A stretch of DNA of 64,000 bases from JAPYTY01 sp036338435 (GTDB lineage: Bacteria > Acidobacteriota > UBA6911 > RPQK01 > JADFOI01): NCBI GenBank assembly GCA_036338435.1, contig JAYZCG010000014.1, positions 1 to 64,000 on the forward strand, written 5' to 3'. Below, piece after piece: positions 44,312 through 53,720 of this stretch. Below the pieces are notes generated by a model. The model searched no databases. It saw only the letters and a list, made by a program, of their open reading frames with translations, and was not told the origin of the DNA. The first letter of the stretch is position 1. Each line of letters starts with the position of its first letter. The translations under genes were made by a program, and so were the position numbers.

Positions 44312-47110
44312 ATGAAGAACATTGCCATTCGTGGGGCTCGTGAACATAATCTCAAAGACGTTGATCTGAATATTCCTCATCATCAGTTGACGGTGGTCAC
44401 GGGTCTGAGCGGCTCCGGCAAGTCCAGTCTTGCATTTGACACTCTCTATGCCGAAGGCCAAAGGCGCTACATAGAATCTCTTTCTACCTATGCCCGCCAA
44501 TTTTTGGATCAGATGGGGAGGCCAGATGTTGATTCTATCGAGGGACTTTCTCCCGCTATTTCTATTGATCAGAAAACTACCATTAAGAATGCCCGTTCCA
44601 CAGTGGGCACTATTACAGAGATCTATGATTATCTGCGTCTCTTGTTTTCTAGCGTTGGCATTCCACATTGCCCCATCTGTAACAGCCCTATTGCCCAGCA
44701 GTCAGTTGATCAGATAGTGGAACGTGTCCTTGAGTTACCCAAGAATAGCAGGATCATGATTTTGGCTCCTGTAGTTCGAGAACGTAAGGGAGAGTTCAAG
44801 AAACAGTCTGAAAAGTATGCCAAAGAAGGATTTGTTAAGGCACGTGTGGATGGCACGATAGTCAATCTTGATAATTTCCCCAGATTAGATAAACGCAAGA
44901 ATCATAGTGTCGATATCGTGGTTGATCGACTTTTAATCAGAAAAGACTTCCGCAATCGGATGGAAAATTCGGTTAGACATGCTATACGTATGGGCCAAGG
45001 ATTGGTCACAGTATCCGTGATCAATGGTCCCGAAATCCTTTTTTCTGAGACCATGGCCTGTATGGAATGTGGAATCAATATCCCTACGCTGGAGCCGCGA
45101 AGTTTTTCTTTTAACAGTCGATTCGGAGCATGTCTCGCATGTGATGGCCTTGGCTCTGAGTTTCATGTCAGTCTAGATCGCCTTATTAAAAATCCAAAAG
45201 CAAATTTGTCTAACCTGAAGCTTGCCTTTTTGGATCGTGAATTTCATCACTTTTTCTTTGAATCATTACGCATTTTGTTAGAAAGCTCCGAAGTCGATTT
45301 GGATACTCCTTTTTGTCAATATCCCAAGAAATTGTTGAAAACTTTTCTTGGAGGTACGGATGGTCCAATTCGGTTTCGCTATGAAGGACAACGCTACAAA
45401 TCACATTTTAAGGGTCTCAACCATTGGTTCGCTCAGAAAAATGATGAGACGAATGGTGACCGACGCAGGCGACAGTTGTTAAGTTTTATGGAGGAGGGGC
45501 GATGTAGCAAATGCAGAGGTGCACGGTTGCGTCCGGAAAGCCATGCGGTGCAAGTAAATGCTTTACGCATCTCTGATTATTGTGAATTGACCCTTGAGGA
45601 ATGCTTGAATGCTGTACGAAGAATTGCTCTGTCGCCAAGGCAAATGGCCGTGGTTGGTCAGGTTGTGGAGGAAATTGAACACCGACTAAGTTTTCTTTTG
45701 AGTCTAGGTCTATCCTACTTGACGTTGTCTCGTAAGGCTTTGTCTATTTCCAGCGGTGAAGCACAGCGTATCCGCCTGGCAACTCAAATTGGATCCCGTC
45801 TACGTGGAGTCCTTTATGTTCTGGATGAGCCGTCCATAGGACTCCATCCTAGGGACACGCGTAGACTCTTGGATGCTCTCAAGGCACTACGAGATTTGGG
45901 GAATACAGTGGTAGTTGTGGAGCATGACGAAGAGACCATTCGTAGTGCTGACTATCTCGTGGATTTGGGTCCTGGAGCCGGCACCACGGGGGGGCATATC
46001 GTAGCACAGGGCAAGCTCTCGGAGGTGTTGAAGAAACAAAAATCTTTAACGGCAGACTATCTCAATGGTCGGCGGGAGATTGTAATTCCTAAGAGCCGTC
46101 GACAAGGAGATGGTAACGCCATCACATTACGTGGAGTTCGCCATCATAACTTGCGAAACATTGATGTAACTTTCCCTCTAGGACTTCTGATCGCTGTAAC
46201 TGGTGTTTCAGGATCGGGCAAGTCATCCTTGGTGGACGGGGTTCTTTGTCGCACGCTTTCTCAGAAACTCTATGGTTCTCTAGTAGAGCCTGGGTTACAT
46301 CGTCAGATCTTGGGAGTGGAGTTAATCGACAAGATGATTGAGATAACTCAGTCCCCGATTGGCCGTACACCCCGATCTAATCCGGCCACCTATACTGGGG
46401 CATTCACACCAATCCGCGAGCTATTTGCAATGTTGCCGGAATCTCGAGTCCGAGGTTATAAAGCAGGACGTTTTAGCTTCAATGTCAAAGGAGGCCGTTG
46501 TGAGGTGTGCCGAGGGGACGGGATGCGTAGAATAGAGATGAATTTTCTTTCCGATGTGTACGTAATGTGTGAGATTTGTCAGGGAGCGCGTTACAATCGA
46601 GAAACCCTTTCCGTTAAATATGGTGGCTATTCAATCGCTGATTTTCTCAATATGACGATTGAGCAGGCATATCCAAGTTTCAAGAACGTACCTCGAATCC
46701 AGATGAGACTACGAACCCTGTTGGATGTCGGTTTGGGCTATGTCAGGATGGGTCAATCCGCCACCACCCTTTCGGGGGGGGAAGCGCAACGGGTTAAACT
46801 GTCCCGTGAATTGAGCAAGCGCTCCACTGGGAGAACTCTTTATGTTCTTGACGAGCCTACCACGGGTCTTCATTTCGAGGATGTGAAGAAGCTACTTGAC
46901 ATCCTCAACCAGTTAGTTGATCGTGGAAATACGGTGATTGTAATTGAGCATAACCTAGAGGTAATTAAGTGTGCGGACTGGGTGGTTGACCTGGGCCCCG
47001 AGGGAGGAAAGGATGGCGGCCGTGTGGTGGTAGCGGGTTCTCCCGAAGAGATTATGAAATCGAAAAGATCCTACACCGGAAGAGCTCTCAAAATGCTATT
47101 TTCCAAATAA
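44312..47110 (+). CDS. uvrA: Excinuclease ABC subunit A
   Basis: Protein of 932 aa, the damage-recognition ATPase of nucleotide excision repair. Two Walker A motifs (GLSGSGKSSLAFDT near 32; GVSGSGKSSLVDGVL near 640), two signature motifs (SISSGEAQRIRLA; TLSGGEAQRVKLS), zinc modules (CPICN; CMECG/CLACDG; CEVCRGDG/CEICQGARYN) and Walker B VLDEPSIGLHP and VLDEPTTGLH. Full length and intact. The stop shares a base with the ATG of the next gene. Confidence 0.97.
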   Translation: MKNIAIRGAREHNLKDVDLNIPHHQLTVVTGLSGSGKSSLAFDTLYAEGQRRYIESLSTYARQFLDQMGRPDVDSIEGLSPAISIDQKTTIKNARSTVGTITEIYDYLRLLFSSVGIPHCPICNSPIAQQSVDQIVERVLELPKNSRIMILAPVVRERKGEFKKQSEKYAKEGFVKARVDGTIVNLDNFPRLDKRKNHSVDIVVDRLLIRKDFRNRMENSVRHAIRMGQGLVTVSVINGPEILFSETMACMECGINIPTLEPRSFSFNSRFGACLACDGLGSEFHVSLDRLIKNPKANLSNLKLAFLDREFHHFFFESLRILLESSEVDLDTPFCQYPKKLLKTFLGGTDGPIRFRYEGQRYKSHFKGLNHWFAQKNDETNGDRRRRQLLSFMEEGRCSKCRGARLRPESHAVQVNALRISDYCELTLEECLNAVRRIALSPRQMAVVGQVVEEIEHRLSFLLSLGLSYLTLSRKALSISSGEAQRIRLATQIGSRLRGVLYVLDEPSIGLHPRDTRRLLDALKALRDLGNTVVVVEHDEETIRSADYLVDLGPGAGTTGGHIVAQGKLSEVLKKQKSLTADYLNGRREIVIPKSRRQGDGNAITLRGVRHHNLRNIDVTFPLGLLIAVTGVSGSGKSSLVDGVLCRTLSQKLYGSLVEPGLHRQILGVELIDKMIEITQSPIGRTPRSNPATYTGAFTPIRELFAMLPESRVRGYKAGRFSFNVKGGRCEVCRGDGMRRIEMNFLSDVYVMCEICQGARYNRETLSVKYGGYSIADFLNMTIEQAYPSFKNVPRIQMRLRTLLDVGLGYVRMGQSATTLSGGEAQRVKLSRELSKRSTGRTLYVLDEPTTGLHFEDVKKLLDILNQLVDRGNTVIVIEHNLEVIKCADWVVDLGPEGGKDGGRVVVAGSPEEIMKSKRSYTGRALKMLFSK

Positions 47111-48048
47111 TGTCAAAGTATAAAGAGTTCGAGCTTGACGAAATAAAGGGTTATTCACTGAATTCACGTTCCAGCAAGGTTAATAGCGATCATCTTGCTC
47201 AACCCCTGACAAAAGATTCACTTTCTGCATTTACGGGGTCACTGCCCCGCCTCCTTGCTGCGGATAACTTGCGCTTATTGGTCGACAAAATCCGAAAAGC
47301 ACGGGAGAGAAAGAAAGCCATTATTTGGGGGTTTGGAGGCCATGTTGTCAAGGTTGGACTATCCCCTATACTGATCGACCTCATGCAACGGGGGTTTGTG
47401 ACATCTCTGGCTACTAATGGTAGCGGCATGATTCACGACTTTGAAATGACACTAGTTGGGCATACCTCTGAGAATGTAGAGGAGCAGTTACAGACTGGGG
47501 CCTTCGGGATGGCTCGGGAAACGGGAGAATATCTGAATCAAGCAATTATCGATGGATCTGCTCAAGGCCAGGGAATTGGAGAGTCAGTAGGTCGTTTTTT
47601 GTCTCAGAGTAATGCACCCAATCAGGCGCTGTCATTACTACTTCAGTCCTACAGCCAAGACGTTCCAGTATCTGTTTTTATCGCTATGGGAACCGATATT
47701 ATTCATACTCATCCTTGGGCCTCTGGAGAATCAATGGGTAAAGGTTCCCAGATCGACTTCAGAATCTTTGCCGAGCAAGTATCTTTGCTCAACGACGGAG
47801 GAGTTTATCTAAATTTAGGTTCGGCTGTCATCCTTCCAGAAGTTTTTTTGAAGGCTGTTTCATTGGTCCGCAATTCGGGTAGATCCCTCGAGAGTTTTAC
47901 CACCGCAAATCTTGATTTCATCCAGCATTATAGACCTACCGTGAATGTTGTGGAACGTCCTGTCGCAAAAGATGGAACGGGCATTGCCTTGACCGGACAT
48001 CATGAAATTATGATTCCTCTGTTAGCTGCCATGCTGCTCTACGGATAA
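47110..48048 (+). CDS. Conserved protein, possible deoxyhypusine synthase fold
   Basis: Protein of 312 aa that I cannot assign with confidence. It shows a Rossmann-like pattern (KAIIWGFGGHVVKVGLSPILIDLMQRG, then ATNGSGMIHDFE, about 70-111) and a late NDGGVYLNLGSAVILPEVFLKA, which in order and spacing recall deoxyhypusine synthase (GGGVPKHH region). It lacks an EAVSWGK active-site motif, unlike the gene at 1915. A possible nucleotide-binding enzyme. Its ATG overlaps the uvrA stop by one base, so the two are co-translated. Confidence 0.6.
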   Translation: MSKYKEFELDEIKGYSLNSRSSKVNSDHLAQPLTKDSLSAFTGSLPRLLAADNLRLLVDKIRKARERKKAIIWGFGGHVVKVGLSPILIDLMQRGFVTSLATNGSGMIHDFEMTLVGHTSENVEEQLQTGAFGMARETGEYLNQAIIDGSAQGQGIGESVGRFLSQSNAPNQALSLLLQSYSQDVPVSVFIAMGTDIIHTHPWASGESMGKGSQIDFRIFAEQVSLLNDGGVYLNLGSAVILPEVFLKAVSLVRNSGRSLESFTTANLDFIQHYRPTVNVVERPVAKDGTGIALTGHHEIMIPLLAAMLLYG

Positions 48049-48130
48049 GAAGAATCGAAAAATCTGGCATTAGATAAACTTGTTTCTACTGTTCTGTAGC
48101 AGAACTTAGGCAAAATATGTAGAGGTCAAA

Positions 48131-48757
48131 TCATTGCTTTTGACCATCATTCCAGTGTGTGATGAGTTTTTGGAAAATATCCTTCACCTGTTTGTTCGTC
48201 GCGGATCGTGTGCCGGAGTTTTCGATGGTGTAGTTCGCGTACTGGACCTTTTCTAGAGAAGGCATTTGGCTACTAATCCGTTGCTTCGATTCCTCTTCTG
48301 ACAATCCCTCTCGGGCCATGAGTCGGCGCAGCTGGACCTTGGGACGACAGTATGCTACGACAAGAAAATCATACTTCCGGTGAGAACCCGTTTCCACCAT
48401 CAGGGCGGCATCGACCATTATGATGGGTGATGTAGGATTTGCTTCAGCTTCAAATGCGGAAGTGATCAGTGCCTCCTGCTGACGGATGTATGGATGGATG
48501 ATCTCATTGAGCTGTTGTCGCGCCTGCTCATCCCTAAAGATGATGCGACCCAATTCTTTCCGATCAATGGTTCCATCCGAAGCTAGAATTACCTTGCCAA
48601 ATGTATCAAGGATTGTCTGATATGCCGGGGTGTTAGGGAGGATCACCGAATGAGCTATGTCATCAGCGTCAACCGTATATACTCCAAGCTTATGAAATTC
48701 TCTCAGGATATGGCTCTTGCCACAGGCGATCCCGCCCGTTAACCCGACTTTTAACAC
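48131..48757 (-). CDS. coaE: Dephospho-CoA kinase
   Basis: Protein of 208 aa from the GTG at 48757, which gives the family start LKVGLTGGIACGKS (P-loop); the frame is open to 48850 but those residues are not family-like. VDADDIAH, IIHPYIRQQE and the C-terminal NSGTRSATNKQVKD complete the pattern. Last step of CoA synthesis. No ribosome site is obvious before the GTG. Confidence 0.92.
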   Translation of the reverse strand: MLKVGLTGGIACGKSHILREFHKLGVYTVDADDIAHSVILPNTPAYQTILDTFGKVILASDGTIDRKELGRIIFRDEQARQQLNEIIHPYIRQQEALITSAFEAEANPTSPIIMVDAALMVETGSHRKYDFLVVAYCRPKVQLRRLMAREGLSEEESKQRISSQMPSLEKVQYANYTIENSGTRSATNKQVKDIFQKLITHWNDGQKQ

Positions 48758-48888
48758 AAGAGTGATATTAACAGAATGTAGAAGATGGGAAACAGTATTA
48801 GGAGCATTGTTGTTTATTTTAGCGATCTGTTTAGTGAGCAGAGCAACCACTTAAAGTGGGTTAATGATAAGATGAGCTTCCACGTTAT

Positions 48889-49611
48889 ATGGCTAGTTTA
48901 TATCTTCGAATATATAATTTGTTTCCAGAATTCCTAAAGCGGCGCATCAATCCCCTGGAGTATGCAATTGAAGCATTTGTTGAGTCAGCTGTGTCGGCGG
49001 CTGATGGTCCTGTAGTACTTGACGCTGGGGCAGGAGAAGTGCGTTTCCAAGAATTCTTTGCGAATAAGTTGTATTTGGCCCTGGACTCAAGGGTGGGAGA
49101 TCCTGAATGGGATTATTCTAAGATTCACGTCTGCGCTGATCTAGAGGCCATTCCTCTGCCGAATCAGAGCGTTGATCTGGTCCTAAACATTCAGGTTCTG
49201 GAACATGTTCGCAACCCTCAATCTGTCTTAAGAGAACTATGCCGAGTTCTTAAACCGGGGGGGTGTTTATATTTAACAGTTCCCCAGGGTTGGCCTGAGC
49301 ATCAGCAACCATGCGATTATTATCGGTTTACTCAATACTCGTTAGAGATGTTGTTGGAGTCCGTTGGTTTTGAGAGGATAACGATCGAGCCTCTAGGAGG
49401 CTATTTCCACTATCTAGGGCATAGATTAACCTACATACCCAAGATATTGTTCAAGGATAGAAGAGGCTTGATTCGTTTGTTGCTTTTCCCCCTGGAATTG
49501 GTCAGCCTAATTTCCTGTTGCTTTGTTGGACCCATTGTCTGTTATTACTTAGATCAGCTAGATCAAACTAAAGAATTCACACTGTGCTATAAATGCGTTG
49601 CCATTAGGTGA
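48889..49611 (+). CDS. SAM-dependent class I methyltransferase
   Basis: Protein of 240 aa. SAM motif LDAGAGEVRF near residue 45, acidic loop in CADLEAIPLPNQSVDLVL, motif LEHVRNPQSVLRELCRVLKPGG, and VPQGWPEH. Methyltransf_11 type. The C-terminus has two hydrophobic segments suggesting membrane association. Substrate unknown; it lies before a membrane TPR protein. Confidence 0.85.
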   Translation: MASLYLRIYNLFPEFLKRRINPLEYAIEAFVESAVSAADGPVVLDAGAGEVRFQEFFANKLYLALDSRVGDPEWDYSKIHVCADLEAIPLPNQSVDLVLNIQVLEHVRNPQSVLRELCRVLKPGGCLYLTVPQGWPEHQQPCDYYRFTQYSLEMLLESVGFERITIEPLGGYFHYLGHRLTYIPKILFKDRRGLIRLLLFPLELVSLISCCFVGPIVCYYLDQLDQTKEFTLCYKCVAIR

Positions 49612-49633
49612 CAGAGGTAACTCGGGCTATACA

Positions 49634-49733
49634 GAGGCAATGTGACAGCACAATCATGGCCGGGTGTGAGTGGGATGCCTCAGTCGTCCTACAACAGCAT
49701 GTCTATGAGGTCCTGCTCAGTGTATCCGGCCAT
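49634..49733 (+). repeat. Crossing inverted repeats in the leader of the membrane TPR gene
   Basis: Two complementary pairs overlap in a crossed order: GAGGCA (49634-49639) with TGCCTC (49676-49681), and ATGGCCGG (49656-49663) with CCGGCCAT (49726-49733). Both cannot be nested, so they would form a pseudoknot or two alternative folds. Position is about 70-170 nt before the GTG at 49804. It could be a structured leader RNA; I do not recognise a known riboswitch. Confidence 0.4.
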
Positions 49734-49803
49734 TGATGATCTGTATGCCTGCGATATTTTCTAGTTGGCGTCGGTTCGTAAGAGTTAGGATACGAGAAAA
49801 CTA

Positions 49804-51825
49804 GTGAGTCTTTCCAAAAGAGAACAAGTGATCGGAATTTTTAGGAGTCAGAGGCTGGTTGTAGCCATCTTACTCAGTATCTTGACATTCTTGATCTACG
49901 CACCGGTTAGGAACCATGCATTTGTAGGCTTAGATGACAATCGGTATGTCACTGAGAATATTTGGATCCAACAGGGGCTGAGTCTGGAGAGCTTAAGTTG
50001 GGCGATGACCTCCTTCAAAGAAGGAGTTTGGAATCCAGTTACATGGGTCTCTTTTATGCTCGATTACCGGGTATTTGGTTTGGATCCGGCAGGCTACCAT
50101 TTTACCAACCTCATCCTGCATCTGGTCAGTGTCATACTGCTATTTATTATGCTTCATCAGTTGACTGGAGCTTTCTGGAGAAGCGCTGTGGTAGCGGCAT
50201 TATTTGCTTCACATCCCCTCAATGTCGAGTCGGTGGCCTGGATAACAGAGCGCAAAAATGTGTTGAGTACTTTGTTTGGATTTCTAACTATAAATGCCTA
50301 TCTGGGGTATGTGAGGAGGCCAAGTTGGAAGCGCTATCTTTTAGTGGCGGTATTCTTGTCGCTGGGACTAATGGCGAAGCAGATGTTAGTAACCCTACCC
50401 TGTCTATTGCTCTTGTTGGATTATTGGCCTCTGGCAAGGCTTGGAGAAACCTGGGAAGAGTTCCGGAAGCACGTACCCCGACTAATACTTGAGAAGTTGC
50501 CTCTTATGATTCCGGTGGTGGGGGCAAGTGTACTGACTGTCATTGCCGCCCAATCCATTGATGGGATATCCAGCCTACCAGTAGGCTCACGTTTGGCTAA
50601 TGCAATCCTATCGTATGCCCTTTATTTGAGAAAGATGGTGTGGCCGATTGATTTGGCGGTTTTTTACCCCTATCAAGGGGGTTCGCTTGGACTTGGATCA
50701 GTGGGCTTAGCGGCTTTGATTTTGATAGCGATTTCGTGGGGGGTCTGGCGTCTGAGAAAATCGGGTTATCTGGTGGTGGGATGGCTATGGTACCTGGGCA
50801 CTCTATTCCCGGTAAGCGGGGTTATTCAGGTAGGAGGGCAGGCCATGGCCGATCGCCATGCCTACGTTCCCCTCATTGGAGTTTTCATCATGCTCGTCTG
50901 GGGGGCGGAGGAAGTGGCTCACCATTTGCAGCTAGGGAAAATATGGCAACTGGGTGCGAGTATGTGCGTAGTCACTATACTAGCGGTTCTGACACAGTTC
51001 TACTTGAGTTATTGGGAGAACACGCGGACACTTTTTGAACATACTCTGAATGTCACTTCTCACAATTACATTGCCCACAACGCTTTAGGACTGGAACTTA
51101 AGCAACAGGGTGATTCTGTTGCCGCAATGGCTCATTTTCAACAAGCATTGGAAATTAATCCTCAGTATGCCAAGGCGTACAACAATCTGGGTATGGTGTT
51201 GGCGGAGCAGGGACAGTTGGTTAAAGCAATCAATCATTTTTCGGAAGCACTGCGATTGAATCCGCGCCTGCTTGATGCGCACAACAATTCAGGAATGGTT
51301 TACAGTAGTCAAGGGAAATTCCCCGAAGCCATGCGGCATTTTTCAGCTGTCCTGAATATAGATCCAAACTACGTTAGAGCCCATGCGAATATGGGTCTTT
51401 TGATGGCTGCTCAAAATAACTTTTATGAAGCTATTGTCTGGTACCAGCGTGCACTGGATATTTCTCCACGTCTTTTTGGTACGCATAATAACTTGGGGTT
51501 AGCCCTTATGGAAACGGGGCAATTGGATCAGGCAGCCATACATTTTGATAGGGCCATCACTCTGAATCCTAACAGTGCGATTGTTTACATTAACTCGGCC
51601 TTGGTAAAGATGAGGACAGGACAGATGGATGATGCCGAAAAAAACTTAACAAAGGCCATCAAAATTAAGCCAGACATATCGGAGGCTTACTATTACCTGG
51701 GGAACATAAAAACGTATCAAGGTGAGGTGCAAACAGCTCGTGATTACTATCAGAAAGTGTTGGATTATGACCCTAATAACTTGGAGGCACGTAAAAGATT
51801 AAGTGCCTTGCGTACGGAGGAGTAG
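49804..51825 (+). CDS. Membrane protein with TMTC-like N-terminal region and C-terminal TPR array
   Basis: Protein of 673 aa starting at GTG 49804. The first about 400 residues contain about ten transmembrane helices with an early acidic loop LDDNRYVTENIW and the pattern NPVTWVSFMLDYRVFGLDPAGYHFTNLILHL, plus HPLNVESVAWITERKNVLS, as in the TMTC glycosyltransferase-like family (GT-C). The last about 250 residues are TPR repeats (for example AKAYNNLGMVLAEQGQLVKAI). Possibly transfers a sugar from a lipid carrier; this is inference. Confidence 0.85.
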   Translation: MSLSKREQVIGIFRSQRLVVAILLSILTFLIYAPVRNHAFVGLDDNRYVTENIWIQQGLSLESLSWAMTSFKEGVWNPVTWVSFMLDYRVFGLDPAGYHFTNLILHLVSVILLFIMLHQLTGAFWRSAVVAALFASHPLNVESVAWITERKNVLSTLFGFLTINAYLGYVRRPSWKRYLLVAVFLSLGLMAKQMLVTLPCLLLLLDYWPLARLGETWEEFRKHVPRLILEKLPLMIPVVGASVLTVIAAQSIDGISSLPVGSRLANAILSYALYLRKMVWPIDLAVFYPYQGGSLGLGSVGLAALILIAISWGVWRLRKSGYLVVGWLWYLGTLFPVSGVIQVGGQAMADRHAYVPLIGVFIMLVWGAEEVAHHLQLGKIWQLGASMCVVTILAVLTQFYLSYWENTRTLFEHTLNVTSHNYIAHNALGLELKQQGDSVAAMAHFQQALEINPQYAKAYNNLGMVLAEQGQLVKAINHFSEALRLNPRLLDAHNNSGMVYSSQGKFPEAMRHFSAVLNIDPNYVRAHANMGLLMAAQNNFYEAIVWYQRALDISPRLFGTHNNLGLALMETGQLDQAAIHFDRAITLNPNSAIVYINSALVKMRTGQMDDAEKNLTKAIKIKPDISEAYYYLGNIKTYQGEVQTARDYYQKVLDYDPNNLEARKRLSALRTEE

Positions 51826-51847
51826 AAACGATTCACCCCATGTCTAG

Positions 51848-51877
51848 TTGTAAATATGGGGCTTAATAAGTTATCCT
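51848..51877 (+). promoter_or_regulatory. Candidate promoter of ssrA
   Basis: TTGTAA (51848-51853), 18-bp spacer, TATCCT (51872-51877), placed just ahead of the mature tmRNA 5' end at 51888. It overlaps one arm of a small hairpin (CCCCAT 51836-51841 / ATGGGG 51856-51861). Confidence 0.35.
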
Positions 51878-51887
51878 GGGCATGTTT

Positions 51888-52245
51888 GGGGGCGACTGGC
51901 TTCGACGAGAGTAGTTGAAGCAGTAGAGGCATGTCGAGGCGCCACCACCTCGAAAATCAGTGGCAAAAAAAAATAACTGCCAACGAACAGTTACCACTTG
52001 CTGCCTAATTAGAGTAGCCGTCTTGTCCGCTCAGCCCGCGGGGTGTTCAGGGCGTTGATTTGCGGGATTTTCGACCGTTTTGTCTCCTTCAGGGGATGGT
52101 TGATAAACGTACTGAAGGACGTTCATGCAGGTTAGTTTGCCGGTTTCCTTGGCCTGTTTTGAATGAAAAAAAGAAATCGGATAAGCATGTAGATTCTGCT
52201 GCCCAAAGCTTTCGGACGTGGGTTCGATTCCCACCGCCTCCACCA
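51888..52245 (+). ncRNA. ssrA: tmRNA
   Basis: The 5' end GGGGGCGACTGGCTTCGACG and the 3' tRNA-like end with GGTTCGATTCC (T-arm) and terminal CCACCGCCTCCACCA are diagnostic. The acceptor stem pairs GGGGGCG with CGCCTCC (one G-U). The CCA is encoded. The tag frame ends GCC-AAC-GAA-CAG-TTA-CCA-CTT-GCT-GCC-TAA (51979-52008), giving ...ANEQLPLAA; the resume codon is probably the GCC at 51979. It rescues stalled ribosomes with SmpB, whose gene is not here. Confidence 0.95.
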
Positions 52246-52472
52246 CACCTCATGAACTGGGTGAATGTTGGAGAATTTGACTATACTGGTTTGAAATGAG
52301 TACACTTTACCTCGGAACGGGTAGTTGACCTTGTTCGCCTATCTTTCGTTGATATGATTCCTCATTGTCCAAAACTTAGCGGGTTCTTGCGCAGTTCAAT
52401 GGAGAGGTGCGTCTTACGACTCGTGGGATGGTCGTCAGGCGTATTACTGGGCCCATTCAATAGAGGGATGTA

Positions 52473-53351
52473 ATGGGGACAAAAGAAGATCTAACTATCA
52501 TAGTCGCCCGTTCTCCATACATGTCTGGGCGCAGATACAGGGTTTCCCATAAACTTTTAATTTCTTTTGGGATAGCAGCGGCTGTTATTTGTGCCACTTT
52601 TATCCTGTCAACATTGCACTACTACTATATGTGGAAACAAACGGCTGGCCATCTTGAGTTAGAGGTTCGTGCGCATGAGTTGGACAAAGAGAATGAAACT
52701 TTTCGTCTTGCGGCAAGGCAGTTAAATGAAAAGATTGCTTCCCTGGAAGTGACTTCAAAGAAGTTACAGATTCTTTCCGGCCTTGACCAGGAAGGTCTCG
52801 GAGGAGTGGGTGGCCCCTCCACGTTTAATGACCCGTTGTTGAGTCTTAACTCCCAAGATCTTCTCGAACATTTTGCTTCTATGGAACGAAGAAGCATTAG
52901 CTTGGAAGGGAGATTCATTCAGCTCAAAGATCTCTATACTAGGAGAGCCATTCTTTTGGCAACGACTCCTTCTATCATCCCTGTTCGTGGGTATCCTTCC
53001 GGCCGATTTGGCTATAGGAAGGACCCTTTCAATGGAAAGCGCGATTTTCATCCCGGCATCGATCTTTCTGCTCCCCGGGGGAATAAGGTCATTGCTGCAG
53101 CCGATGGGATTGTTACTACTGCGGGCCGTAAGTACTCTTATGGAAAATTGGTTACATTAGAGCACAAGTTTGGTATTTCCACGCGTTATGGGCATCTAGA
53201 TCGTTATACTGTGGAGAGAGGTCAGGAGGTTGAGAGAGGTGACATTATCGGCTACGTAGGTTCAACCGGTCGTGCCACAGGTCCTCATCTACATTACGAA
53301 GTACGTCTTAACGATCGGCCTCTTAACCCGCTTCGTTTTTTCCGGGACTAG
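52473..53351 (+). CDS. M23-family metallopeptidase (membrane-anchored, LytM type)
   Basis: Protein of 292 aa. One N-terminal transmembrane segment (ISFGIAAAVICATFILS), a coiled-coil-prone linker (about 65-150), then a LytM domain with zinc ligands in HPGIDLSAPRG, YGHLDRYTV and GPHLHYEVRLND. Cleaves or regulates cleavage of peptidoglycan cross-links. Lies between ssrA and the second sigma operon. Confidence 0.9.
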   Translation: MGTKEDLTIIVARSPYMSGRRYRVSHKLLISFGIAAAVICATFILSTLHYYYMWKQTAGHLELEVRAHELDKENETFRLAARQLNEKIASLEVTSKKLQILSGLDQEGLGGVGGPSTFNDPLLSLNSQDLLEHFASMERRSISLEGRFIQLKDLYTRRAILLATTPSIIPVRGYPSGRFGYRKDPFNGKRDFHPGIDLSAPRGNKVIAAADGIVTTAGRKYSYGKLVTLEHKFGISTRYGHLDRYTVERGQEVERGDIIGYVGSTGRATGPHLHYEVRLNDRPLNPLRFFRD

Positions 53352-53720
53352 TGGATTGAAACGATTTCACAGTCTCAATGAAGCATCGAATTTCTCTATT
53401 GTCTATTATGGGACACAATCGTCTACATTGAGTAGGTTGGCAGGGGTGGTTCTTGCCAATTTGAAGCTATCCCCGTGCTGAATTGATCTTTAGATTGCCT
53501 AACGCGACACTAATTTCTTTTCAATACGTTGAAGAAGTTTGAGATCAACGCAGAGCAGCCGGTGTTAGGGTATCAATCACTTGGTAGGTGTTTATTCGTC
53601 TCTCCCGGTCATCCACGAGTGGTACCCTTTTTAAAGCCTAGGTTTGGTATGAGCCGGTTAATTGTTGCAAATTTTTAGACTTTTTTGCTGAACATGCATC
53701 TTGAAGATACAGGATCCAAG
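53352..53720. other. Intergenic region before the second ECF sigma gene
   Basis: About 369 bp with no supported gene. It contains a small hairpin TTGGCA (53437-53442) / TGCCAA (53454-53459). I find no clear GGAAC-type ECF promoter and no terminator with a T-run. Confidence 0.4.

Noticed and set aside
44207..44668. 153-codon minus-strand frame over the start of uvrA
   Set aside because: It is opposite the conserved UvrA P-loop region and has no family pattern.
48091..48105. GTTCTG-TAG-CAGAAC hairpin between converging genes, as a terminator
   Set aside because: The stem is only 6 bp and no T-run follows on either strand.
52031..52246. Minus-strand reading frame starting MVEAVGIEPTSES across the tmRNA 3' end
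   Set aside because: It is antisense to the tRNA-like part of ssrA; this sequence is a well-known false protein in databases.
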